DNA from: Methanimicrococcus sp034006575
GTDB taxonomy: Archaea > Halobacteriota > Methanosarcinia > Methanosarcinales > Methanosarcinaceae
Direction of reading: 5' to 3'
NCBI GenBank assembly: GCA_034006575.1
Contig: JAVESN010000089.1
Span: 1-6,669, forward strand
DNA length: 6,669 nt
Made by a program: the position numbers and the translations under genes. The notes under the pieces are model-generated. The model saw only the letters and a program-made list of their open reading frames with translations. It was not told the origin of the DNA and did no database searches. Positions within the stretch are counted from its first letter, which is position 1. Each line of letters begins with the position of its first letter. Below are positions 1-5,947 of the stretch, in pieces.

Positions 1-192
1 AAAAAAACAAACAAAAAAACAAACAAAAAAACAAATAAAAAAACAAATAAAAAAACAAACAAAAAAACAAACAAAAAAACAAACAAAAAAACAAATAAAA
101 AACAAATAAAAAAACAAATAAAAAACAAAAAAAGAAAAACAAACAAAAAAACAAATAAAAAAACAAACAAAAAAACAAAAAAAAAAATAAAT
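1..192. repeat. 12-base A-rich tandem repeat, cut by the left edge
   Basis: The first 60 bases are five exact-length 12-base units of the form AAAAAAACAAAY, where the last base is C or T. The pattern continues to about 192 with roughly fifteen to sixteen units in all. A few units are 11 bases long, one is disturbed by a G near 134, and the array decays into a plain A run at its right end. The left end lies outside the window, so total length is unknown. It ends about 90 bases before the rfcS start. On the - strand it is a T-rich track with many T7 runs. No coding potential is claimed. Confidence 0.93.
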
Positions 193-283
193 CGAATATG
201 AAACAAGAAACGAATGAAAAGATTCAATATGATTCAACTCATTCGTTGTTTAATTCATTAAGAATTGGGACGGACAGAAAAAA

Positions 284-1330
284 ATGAAAGATGTTTGGAC
301 TCTTAAATATCGCCCGAATATGTTGGAGGAGATTCTCGGAAATCGCCAAGCTGTTGAAACATTGAAAAGTTTAACGGCGGCCGGGTCTTTGCCTCATTTG
401 ATATTTTTCGGTCCGGAAAACTCCGGGAAAATGACGGCGGCCAACGCGCTTGCCCATCGATTATACGGCGATGAAAAAGAGCTCAATTTCACATATTTTA
501 ACGCATCCGATTTTTTTGAACAGGGAAAAAATTATTTGGTCCGAGATCCGCGATTTTTTAGAATTCTTGGAACGGACGATCCGAAAAGAATTCAAAAAAG
601 CATTATTTCAATCTTTAAAGATATCATCAATGAATACGCGGCCATTGCTCCGATGAATGCGGATTATAAAATAATATGCATTGATTCGGCCGAAGCGCTC
701 ACGATGGAAGCGCAACAAGCGTTGCGCCGCATTATGGAAAAATATTCCAAAACGTGTCGTTTTATTTTATCTTCAAAAAGCATTTCAAAAATAATTCCGC
801 CCCTTCGTTCAAGAGGCGTGACTCTTTTTTTTAGATCGATTTCTCCTGAAGAATTGGTTCCGTTTTTAAAAACGATTTCTGAAAAAGAAGGATTTACCGT
901 CTGCGAAGACGTTCTTTATGAAATTGCTTATGAAACCGGCGGCAATGTCGGAAAATCAATCGAAACTCTGCAAACCGCGTTAATGGAAGCCAAAGAACTC
1001 GGCACGGAATTAACAATCAGCATGATTCAAATGCACTTCCGATTGGAAGAAGAAGACGATGAAATACATGAATTGTTTCAGGCAACGGTTTATAATAAAA
1101 ATTTCATAAAAGCGCGCACCCATTTGGACAATCTCCTCATTGACGGCGGGCTGACGGGAGATGAAATATTAGAGGGGTTTAAAAATTCAATTCTTGCGGA
1201 AGAAAAATCAAATCAGGATGAGCATAAATCCGCAAAGCGATTTACAGAAATTGCGAAATGTGATTATAAATTGTCCCAAGCTTCAAATGAAAGAATTCAA
1301 TTGGAAAAATTAATTTCTCGGTTTGATTGA
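284..1330 (+). CDS. rfcS: Replication factor C small-subunit paralogue (divergent clamp-loader AAA+ subunit)
   Basis: This 348-residue protein looks like an archaeal RFC small subunit, part of the complex that loads the PCNA sliding clamp at primer-template junctions. Seen in the sequence: an N-terminal WTLKYRP motif (residues 5-11), a Walker A variant GPENSGKM (43-50) with K49 kept, NASD (73-76), AQQALRRIME (143-152), and an LRSRG motif (174-178) keeping the arginine finger R177. The Walker B region reads IDSAEA (133-138) instead of the usual LDEADA, so the catalytic Glu is Ser135; the sensor-1 Asn of the family appears to be Lys165. About 20 extra residues follow NASD (77-100) compared with standard small subunits. 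Methanosarcina and haloarchaea have a second small subunit (RfcS2 type) beside RfcS1 and RfcL, and this is probably that paralogue (inference). The ATG at 284 starts directly at the conserved N-terminus; only a weak GGGACGG lies upstream. It converges on mtmB and stops with TGA. Confidence 0.87.
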   Translation: MKDVWTLKYRPNMLEEILGNRQAVETLKSLTAAGSLPHLIFFGPENSGKMTAANALAHRLYGDEKELNFTYFNASDFFEQGKNYLVRDPRFFRILGTDDPKRIQKSIISIFKDIINEYAAIAPMNADYKIICIDSAEALTMEAQQALRRIMEKYSKTCRFILSSKSISKIIPPLRSRGVTLFFRSISPEELVPFLKTISEKEGFTVCEDVLYEIAYETGGNVGKSIETLQTALMEAKELGTELTISMIQMHFRLEEEDDEIHELFQATVYNKNFIKARTHLDNLLIDGGLTGDEILEGFKNSILAEEKSNQDEHKSAKRFTEIAKCDYKLSQASNERIQLEKLISRFD

Positions 1331-1778
1331 ACGAATGAAAGAAAATGAGATTTTTAATTAAAAGAAAACATAATATCGGTTCAAAATGATTCCTTTATTG
1401 TCGCTTAATTAAAACCCCTCTAATGGGTGGCAAATTTAAAGCAACTCAAAAAATTTAAAATATCTGCTTTTCATTTTCAAATTTTAAAAACTTCTTTTAA
1501 AAAATCGTCATTGAAAACTTCATTTCGACATCCAAAAAATATAACCCGTTTCTCATTTAAATTTAAAGATTTTTTCTGTTTTTTGAAATTCAGCTTTTGA
1601 AATTCAGCATTTCTGAAATATCATATTTTGAATAAAATATTTGATACATCCGTGGTCTTTTTTTGGATTAAAATAACCGGTTCTTTTTGAAATTTTTTAG
1701 ACATATGTTCCATTGTCCCTTTTTCCGTTAATATTCAAAAAATGAAAAAGACGGATTTTTCAGAGGGATAAAGAAAAA

Positions 1779-1842
1779 ATGAAATAAAATTGAAGAAATG
1801 AAATAATATTGAAAAAAAGAAAAAATGAAATAAAGATAAATA
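1779..1842. repeat. Short A-rich imperfect repeat downstream of mtmB
   Basis: Three related segments begin ATGAAATAA at about 1779, 1798 and 1825; the first two continue as near-identical 18-base units ending ATTGAAGA or ATTGAAAA. The + strand is A-rich, so an mtmB read-through transcript would be U-rich here. It resembles the large array at 4363-4836 in composition but has a different unit. Confidence 0.5.
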
Positions 1843-1874
1843 AAAGGACTGAACTGAAAACAAAAAAATGAAGA

Positions 1875-1911
1875 GATTCAAAGAACTGTTTTTAAAAACA
1901 GCCTTTGAATC
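1875..1911 (-). terminator. Hairpin terminator after mtmB
   Basis: Two nested inverted repeats lie 48 bases past the mtmB stop. The outer arms are GATTCAAAG and CTTTGAATC (1875-1883 with 1903-1911), and the inner part is the perfect 16-base palindrome CTGTTTTTAAAAACAG (1886-1901). Read on the - strand the hairpin is followed within a few bases by T7 (1862-1868). A further pair of arms, CTGAAC and GTTCAG (1849-1854 with 1914-1919), encloses the whole. Position, orientation and T tract fit transcription termination of mtmCB. Confidence 0.72.
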
Positions 1912-1958
1912 CGGTTCAGATTTTTTTGTTATGGAGTAAAAACTGACCTGTCACAAAC

Positions 1959-3335
1959 TTAGAAGACAAGACCGAAGCCTTCGAGTTTCTTCTTAGCGTC
2001 TTCATAAACTTTGACGTGTTCGTCGGTCGGTTTAACGGTCAAGGGGTCATAACATTCTTGGAATGTTTTGCCTGCGGGTGCTGCTGCATAGTTCTTTTCG
2101 TAGCTGGCGACGATTTTGTCGACAATCTTGTTGATTTCGGCAATGTCGACACCTGCTGCGGCTCTGGCAACTTCTCCCATCATACGGGCTTCCATACCGG
2201 TTGTTTTGTCAGTTACGACACCTTTTGCGGCTGCAACACCGGAGAGAATTTCTCTGCCTGATGCGGAGTCGGTTGCTGCTTGTGCGGCCAATTCAAGGAA
2301 ACACATTTCGGTACACGGACCTGCACACGGGTAGTATTGGTTACCTGCAAGGAAATCAGTGTGGTTGCTGATGGCAGCACATGTCCATCCTGCAACAGCG
2401 AGGGTTTCTCTTGTGTTTGTAGAACCCCATCTGATGTGGACCGGACCGTCAAGGTGCCAGCTTGCGCCGGACATGACGAAAGCGTTGATGTGTGATGCAA
2501 CGTCAACAATTGCTGTTTCTTCAAGACCGCCCGCGTAACCGCCGTAAATCGGCATTTGTTCGTCCATGATGATGTCGTTGTTGCCGTGGTAGTGAGCAAT
2601 AACGGAAATTGCATCGAGGTCGATCTTAAGTTCGTTCAATTGAGAAACTTCGTGGCTGTCATAGTGTTGCATGCCGCCGACACAGTCTGCACTGATGTTA
2701 CCCTGTGCAGTGAGTGAGGTTTCGGGGCCCTATATACCCATTCCCGGGCGACCGGCGTATGCGGTTGCTTGTTTAATGATACGGGATTCCATTTTGGCCG
2801 CGAGGATTTCAAACGGTGTGTTCGGAACAGGCGGGTAGCCGCGAATAGATGTCAAAACACCATTAACGATAGTGTCGACTTCTTTTTCAAGAGCGTAACT
2901 CATGTGAATGTTTAAGAAAACCTCTTCGGAAACAGGAGATCCTGTCGGACCGCCCTGAATAATCGGACCTCTTTTGTCGCCGACTGTTCTCTTTCTGACT
3001 TGAACTGCATCTCTGCCGTAGCCGAGTTGGAATTCATATTGCGGGTTGTTAATTGCATCCCAGATTTCATCTTCGGTATATTTAACGATTCTTTGTGTGT
3101 CAGTCACAAATATACCTGCATTGAGGAGCATTTCAAAACCGGCTTTGAAAAGCTTTTCTGTCATGTCGGCGTCTGTCGGAACAAATTCGCCTTTAAAATC
3201 CAAACCGTATTTTTGTTTTAATTCCATTGCATTCATTGGAATGTGCATTAAATCCCAGTCATCTTGTGAGCATTTTTCACCGGTTTTTGCACGGTTATAA
3301 AACTCATACGCGTCAATTGATCTTGTATATGCCAT
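1959..3335 (-). CDS. mtmB: Monomethylamine:corrinoid methyltransferase MtmB, with in-frame UAG = pyrrolysine 202
   Basis: MtmB is a cytoplasmic enzyme that transfers the methyl group of monomethylamine to the corrinoid cofactor of MtmC. The frame runs 201 codons from ATG 3333-3335, meets TAG at 2730-2732, and continues in the same frame to TAA at 1959-1961, giving 458 residues, the usual MtmB length. The amber codon sits in GRPGMGI-TAG-GPETS, the family's pyrrolysine site at residue 202. Active-site residues known from the MtmB structure fall at the expected numbers: Glu229 (in SHEVS), Glu259 (in IMDEQMP) and Gln333 (in GNQYYPC). The fold is an 8-stranded alpha/beta barrel by family knowledge. 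An RBS-like GGTGA (3341-3345) abuts the mtmC stop, and the 10-base gap indicates co-transcription with mtmC. Treating 2730-3335 and 1959-2672 as two genes or a pseudogene would be wrong: the internal ATG at 2672 has no RBS and lies inside conserved sequence. Translation needs tRNA-Pyl and PylS encoded elsewhere. Confidence 0.97.
2687..2732 (-). promoter_or_regulatory. PYLIS-like stem-loop just 3' of the UAG codon
   Basis: On the - strand, twenty bases or so after the TAG, CTGCAC and GTGCAG (2705-2710 with 2687-2692) can form a 6-bp stem with a 12-base loop; a competing CACTG/CAGTG pairing overlaps it. The position matches the pyrrolysine insertion element proposed for Methanosarcina mtmB. Conserved protein sequence alone could preserve this pairing, and the element has been reported as not essential for UAG decoding in Methanosarcina, so function is uncertain. 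Confidence 0.35.
2730..2732 (-). other. In-frame amber codon decoded as pyrrolysine (MtmB residue 202)
   Basis: The - strand codon is TAG between ATA (Ile201) and GGC (Gly203). All codons downstream remain in frame and encode conserved MtmB sequence to the natural C-terminus. Pyrrolysine at this position is the residue that binds and activates methylamine in the MtmB family. The four real stops in the window are TAA (mtmB, mtmC, mtbA) and TGA (rfcS), so TAG is not used as a terminator here. Confidence 0.96.
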
Positions 3336-3340
3336 TTAAA

Positions 3341-3345
3341 TCACC
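3341..3345 (-). promoter_or_regulatory. Ribosome binding site of mtmB
   Basis: GGTGA on the - strand begins directly after the mtmC TAA and lies five bases before the mtmB ATG. It supports the start at 3335 and translation of mtmB from the mtmC message. Confidence 0.7.
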
Positions 3346-3990
3346 TTAAGCCATAATTTTCTTTGCGACAACGACCGCTTCGGCTGCGTTTTCAGCAGTT
3401 CCGTCAGCGCCGATTTCGTCGATCCAGCTTTTAGAAACGGGTGCGCCGCCGAACATACATTTTGCTTTTGCACGGACGCCTTCTTCGTTGATTAAGTTCA
3501 TCAGGTCTTTTTGACCGAGCATGGATGTTGTCATCAATGCGGAGCCGACGAGAAGAACTTTGTCAGCATCGGATTTTTTGACTTCGTCAACGACGAGTTC
3601 GTTTGCAACGTCGACACCGAGAACTTTAACCGTAAAACCGTTTGCGCCAAGCATTGTGGAAACCAATCTGTTTCCGATGTCATGAATGTCGCCTTCCTGG
3701 ACGAAAGAGATACAAACACCGGCACTGGCACCGCCGCTGCCTTTTTCAAGTTCCGGTTGAAGAATTTCCATTGCGCTGTTCATTGCTTTTGCCGACATCA
3801 TAATTTGGGGCAAGAAAAGTTCTCCATTTTCGAATTTGTCACCGACAACTCTCATTCCTTCGGAAAGGCCTTTTTGAATGATGTCAAGAGCGGGTTTACC
3901 GGATGCAAGTGCTTCTTTTGTTTTCTCAACGGTACCGTTAATGTTTTGTGAAATAACGGCATCTGCTAAATCTTTGTATATATCTGACAT
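3346..3990 (-). CDS. mtmC: Monomethylamine corrinoid protein MtmC
   Basis: MtmC carries the corrinoid that accepts the methyl group from MtmB and presents it to MtbA. The 214-residue protein has the two-domain layout of the family: an N-terminal helical cap domain (about 1-88, with MSAKAMNSAMEIL at 65-77) and a Rossmann-like B12 domain (about 90-214). The cobalamin signature DIHDIG (101-106) supplies the lower-ligand His103; GSALMTT (149-155) and FGGAP (180-184) match the S-x-L and GG motifs that wrap the nucleotide tail. The start is set at 3990 (MSDIYKDL) because GGAGGT lies six bases upstream; a longer in-frame start at 4029 would add 13 residues encoded across that RBS. It lies ten bases before mtmB in the order mtmC-mtmB usual for these operons. 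Other methylamine corrinoid proteins (MtbC, MttC) are similar, but adjacency to mtmB settles the assignment. Confidence 0.95.
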   Translation of the reverse strand: MSDIYKDLADAVISQNINGTVEKTKEALASGKPALDIIQKGLSEGMRVVGDKFENGELFLPQIMMSAKAMNSAMEILQPELEKGSGGASAGVCISFVQEGDIHDIGNRLVSTMLGANGFTVKVLGVDVANELVVDEVKKSDADKVLLVGSALMTTSMLGQKDLMNLINEEGVRAKAKCMFGGAPVSKSWIDEIGADGTAENAAEAVVVAKKIMA

Positions 3991-3996
3991 ATTATA

Positions 3997-4002
3997 ACCT
4001 CC
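3997..4002 (-). promoter_or_regulatory. Strong Shine-Dalgarno of mtmC, decides the start
   Basis: GGAGGT on the - strand, six bases from the ATG at 3990, is an ideal match to the 16S rRNA 3' end. It rules against the upstream ATG at 4029, whose frame runs through it. Confidence 0.88.
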
Positions 4003-4028
4003 GTACAAAATATGTACAATTACGTACA
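4003..4028. repeat. Three alternating GTACA/TGTAC half-sites upstream of the mtmC RBS
   Basis: GTACA (4003-4007), TGTAC (4013-4017) and GTACA (4024-4028) form two overlapping inverted repeats with five- and six-base spacers. They lie immediately upstream of the GGAGGT. This could be an operator or an RNA structure near the RBS. No regulator is known from the window. Confidence 0.4.
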
Positions 4029-4101
4029 TTTATTCCGGCAACCCATAATCAGAGAATTAAAAATACTCCCGAATTATCGGATACGGAATAACACAAACAA
4101 A

Positions 4102-4131
4102 GACAGATTAAAATCCCCATTTTAATCCGTC
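4102..4131 (-). promoter_or_regulatory. Hairpin with GGGG loop in the putative mtmC 5' leader
   Basis: Read as - strand RNA, GACGGAUUAAAAU pairs with AUUUUAAUCUGUC around a GGGG loop, a 13-bp stem containing one G-U pair. On the + strand the same position would be an A-C mismatch, so the structure favours - strand RNA. It is followed by the U-rich stretch UUUGUUUGUGUU. It lies about 110 bases upstream of the mtmC start and downstream of the TATA-like box, so it could be an attenuator or a leader structure. Confidence 0.5.
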
Positions 4132-4139
4132 AGAAAGAG

Positions 4140-4156
4140 AATTACATTGTGTAATT
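4140..4156. promoter_or_regulatory. 17-base dyad, candidate operator near the mtmC transcription start
   Basis: AATTACA-TTG-TGTAATT is a perfect inverted repeat with 7-base arms and a 3-base centre. It lies about 25 to 41 bases downstream of the TATA-like box at 4181-4188, where an archaeal transcription start would be expected, a position from which a bound protein could block RNA polymerase. Function is inferred from geometry alone. Confidence 0.35.
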
Positions 4157-4180
4157 CATACTTTAAGATGGGTGAATTTG

Positions 4181-4188
4181 ATATATAA
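4181..4188 (-). promoter_or_regulatory. TATA-like box for mtmCB
   Basis: The - strand reads TTATATAT, close to the archaeal TATA consensus, with an A-rich AATTAAG in the BRE position upstream. It predicts a start of transcription near 4157 and a leader of about 165 bases before mtmC. Long leaders are known for methanogen methyltransferase operons. In such A/T-rich DNA a chance match is possible. Confidence 0.42.
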
Positions 4189-4362
4189 CTTAATTCTCAA
4201 ATAAATTTTCAACGACTTGATAGAATTAACAAGACGTTTACAAAATAACAAAGCTTTATAAAAAAAATAAGGGGTTTGAAAAAAACAAAGGAATTAAGAA
4301 TCAAATTAATAAAAATATTTGAAAAATTAAAATATAGATAAAAAATGAAGGTCGGTAAAAAG

Positions 4363-4836
4363 CAAAAAGAAATACGAAGAAATAGATAAAAAATTGGAAA
4401 TAAAAAAAGAAAAACAATATAAAATATGAAGAAATGAAAAAAACAATATAAAATATGAAGAAATAAAAAAGAAAAACAATATAAAATATGAAGAAATGAA
4501 AAAAGCAATATAAAATATGAAGAAATAAAAAAGAAAAACAATATAAGATATGAAGAAATGAAAAAAGCAATATAAAATATGAAGAAATAAAAAAGAAGAA
4601 CAAATGGAAATATGGAGAAATAAAAAAAACAATATAAAATATGAAGAAATAAAAAGAAGAAAAACAAATGGAAATATGAAGAAATAAAAAAACAATATAA
4701 ATACGGAGAAATAAAAAAACAATATAAAATATGGAGAAATAAATAAAGAAAAACAAAATAAAATATGAAGAAATAGATAATATGATTGAAATTAAAAATA
4801 AATAAAAAGGAAAAACAAAATAAAATATGAAGAATT
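4363..4836. repeat. Tandem array, 21-base core in alternating 29/33-base spacing (62-base higher-order unit)
   Basis: About fourteen copies of a core close to CAATATAAAATATGAAGAAA begin at 4363, 4415, 4444, 4477, 4506, 4539, 4568, 4601, 4630, 4665, 4693, 4720, 4754 and 4816. From 4415 to 4630 the spacing alternates strictly 29, 33, 29, 33, 29, 33, 29, giving a 62-base dimeric unit; later spacings are 35, 28, 27, 34 and finally 62. The linkers differ accordingly: short GAAAAAA(G) type against longer AAAAAAGAAAAA type. Two copies carry the variant CAAATGGAAATATG (4601 and 4665). Outer copies are the most degenerate. The array lies between the mtbA terminator and the mtmC promoter. On the - strand, the sense strand of both genes, it is T-rich with frequent T5-T8 runs. 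The long F/I/Y/L-rich frames on that strand are composition artefacts. Confidence 0.92.
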
Positions 4837-4853
4837 TGAGAAAAATATAAAAA

Positions 4854-4877
4854 AATCAGAATGAAAACATTCTGATT
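4854..4877 (-). terminator. Hairpin terminator of mtbA
   Basis: AATCAGAATG and CATTCTGATT form a perfect 10-bp stem with a four-base loop, starting 15 bases past the mtbA stop. On the - strand it runs straight into TTTTTTATATTTTT. This is the strongest terminator-like structure in the window and indicates that mtbA ends its own transcript before the array and mtmC. Confidence 0.82.
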
Positions 4878-4892
4878 AATAAATTTAAAAAA

Positions 4893-5915
4893 TTAATATT
4901 TAGAAGCTTTGGCGTATTCCACGAACGCTTTTAAATTCTCGGTCGGTGTCGCAGACACAGTACCGCAGCCGAGCGTTACAATTTTTGCACCTTCGCCATA
5001 AATTCTTGCACATTCTTCTTTGATTTGGGCGGGTGTGCCTTTCCACATGAGTTGAACCGGATCAAGGTTACCGACAATCACGGCTGTTTTTGCGGTTTCC
5101 GCTGCCTTTTTAACATCCACTTTTTGGTCAACGCTGATGCCTTCAACGCCGGCTTGGTCCATTAAATAGATTCCTTTGGTGGTGTCGCCGCAAATGTGAA
5201 GAACGGTCGGAACGTCCAATTCTTTCATAGCGTCGGCAATCTTTTTGTGGTACGGGATGGCAAATTTCGCATAGAAGTCGTCGCCGAGAAGTTCGTAACT
5301 GGCTGTGGGGTCGATAATGACCATGCAGCTTGCACCGGCTTTAACCATTTCTTGCGCGTAGCGGGTACAGAAATCCGTACACATGTCGATTAACGGTTGA
5401 ACGACGGGGTCGTCTGTCATAAGACCCATAAACCAGTTGTCACCGTTAAGATGCTGTGCAAGAGAGAACGGGCCAATCATGGATCCGATAATCGGAATTT
5501 CATCGCCGTATTTTTCTTTGAGAATGGCAATCGATTTAATAATTCTGTCAACGCGCGTATCGCTGCCGAAACTGAAATTTTTCAATTTTTCAACGTCTTC
5601 GGGAACGGCCGCAACGTGGCCGATAACGGACGGTTGTTGCTCGCGTGTGCCGTCTTTTAATTTACAACCGAAAAACTCCGCTTCGGCCGTGATGTCGAAA
5701 GGAACACGGATGGCTTCATATCCGACAACGGTGTGACCGGCTTCGGCAAGCTTTGCAAGCAATTCCGGTTTTTCGTTGGCGTCGGGCCAGAAAGCGCCGC
5801 AGGCTTCCATTTGTTCAACCGTCGCGGTTTGTGTAAAACAAACAGCGGGCATTCTGTCAACATCCATTTTCTTTAATGCGCGGTATAATCTTTCTTTGGG
5901 TGTGTATTCTGTCAT
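4893..5915 (-). CDS. mtbA: Methylcobamide:CoM methyltransferase MtbA (methylamine-specific)
   Basis: MtbA is a cytoplasmic zinc enzyme of the uroporphyrinogen-decarboxylase (HemE) fold that transfers the methyl group from methylated corrinoid proteins such as methyl-MtmC to coenzyme M. The 340-residue length is normal. The zinc site is intact: His240 and Cys242 in LHICGDT, and Cys317 in TLGCGTVS. Other family blocks are MPAVCFTQTATVEQME (22-37), VPFDITAEAEFFGC (71-84), PIIGSMIGPFSLAQH (141-155), IIDPTASYELLG (200-211) and ISVDQKVD (260-267). The PAVCFTQT and FDITAEAEFFGC blocks resemble MtbA rather than the methanol enzyme MtaA, and the mtmCB neighbours agree. The start ATG at 5913-5915 begins the conserved MTEYTPKERLYRAL. 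It is on the same strand as mtmCB but separated by 900 bases with its own terminator, so it is probably a separate transcript serving methylamine pathways in general. Confidence 0.95.
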   Translation of the reverse strand: MTEYTPKERLYRALKKMDVDRMPAVCFTQTATVEQMEACGAFWPDANEKPELLAKLAEAGHTVVGYEAIRVPFDITAEAEFFGCKLKDGTREQQPSVIGHVAAVPEDVEKLKNFSFGSDTRVDRIIKSIAILKEKYGDEIPIIGSMIGPFSLAQHLNGDNWFMGLMTDDPVVQPLIDMCTDFCTRYAQEMVKAGASCMVIIDPTASYELLGDDFYAKFAIPYHKKIADAMKELDVPTVLHICGDTTKGIYLMDQAGVEGISVDQKVDVKKAAETAKTAVIVGNLDPVQLMWKGTPAQIKEECARIYGEGAKIVTLGCGTVSATPTENLKAFVEYAKASKY

Positions 5916-5925
5916 AATTTAATTT

Positions 5926-5941
5926 CCCCCTATTTTTTAGG
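5926..5941 (-). promoter_or_regulatory. RBS of mtbA with small overlapping dyad
   Basis: GGGGG (5926-5930) followed by AAA lies ten bases before the ATG, a little farther than usual. Directly upstream, CCTA-AAAAA-TAGG (5929-5941 on the - strand) is a 4-bp dyad whose 3' arm overlaps the first two Gs of the RBS, so weak occlusion of the RBS is conceivable. The stem is too short to claim regulation. Confidence 0.45.
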
Positions 5942-5947
5942 TTAAAT

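Larger units (their letters stand above)
1331..1958. other. Convergent spacer between rfcS and mtmB, no gene seen
   Basis: This 628-base A/T-rich spacer lies between two genes that point at each other, so it should hold both 3' ends. I see no credible ORF. Structure present: a perfect TTTTAATTAAAA palindrome just after rfcS (1352-1363), a 14-base direct duplication TTTTGAAATTCAGC (1581-1594 and 1595-1608), a 7-bp ATATTTT/AAAATAT dyad (1623-1640), several T5-T7 runs on the + strand between 1658 and 1725 that could end the rfcS transcript, an A-rich repeat patch and the mtmB terminator. The last two are listed separately. Confidence 0.7.

Noticed and set aside
1414..1430. ACCC/GGGT inverted repeat as a terminator
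   Set aside because: The stem is only 4 bp; on the - strand, where a T4 follows, no gene ends there, and on the + strand no T tract follows directly.
2016..2495. Several + strand and alternate-frame ORFs inside mtmB, and similar ones inside mtmC, mtbA and rfcS
   Set aside because: They are antisense or shifted shadows of strongly conserved coding sequence, with no RBS and no recognisable product.
1959..3335. mtmB as a frameshifted or nonsense pseudogene, or as two genes (2730-3335 and 1959-2672)
   Set aside because: The frame is unbroken apart from TAG at the known pyrrolysine position, total length is normal, and the internal ATG at 2672 has no RBS.
3991..4029. Upstream mtmC start at 4029 adding 13 residues
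   Set aside because: The extension is encoded across the GGAGGT of the 3990 start and does not resemble MtmC N-termini.
4209..4756. Three overlapping long - strand frames (131-152 residues) rich in Phe, Ile, Tyr, Leu and Ser, resembling membrane proteins
   Set aside because: All three frames are open over the same A-rich repeat because the + strand lacks TTA, CTA and TCA. The repeat periods are not multiples of 3, so each frame shows the same peptides in rotation. No RBS is seen.
4363..4836. CRISPR array
   Set aside because: The linkers are similar A-rich sequence rather than unique spacers, the cores vary, and no cas gene is nearby.
4893..5915. Assignment as MtaA (methanol pathway) or uroporphyrinogen decarboxylase
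   Set aside because: The intact H-x-C...C zinc site excludes HemE function, and the N-terminal blocks and the mtmCB neighbours match MtbA.
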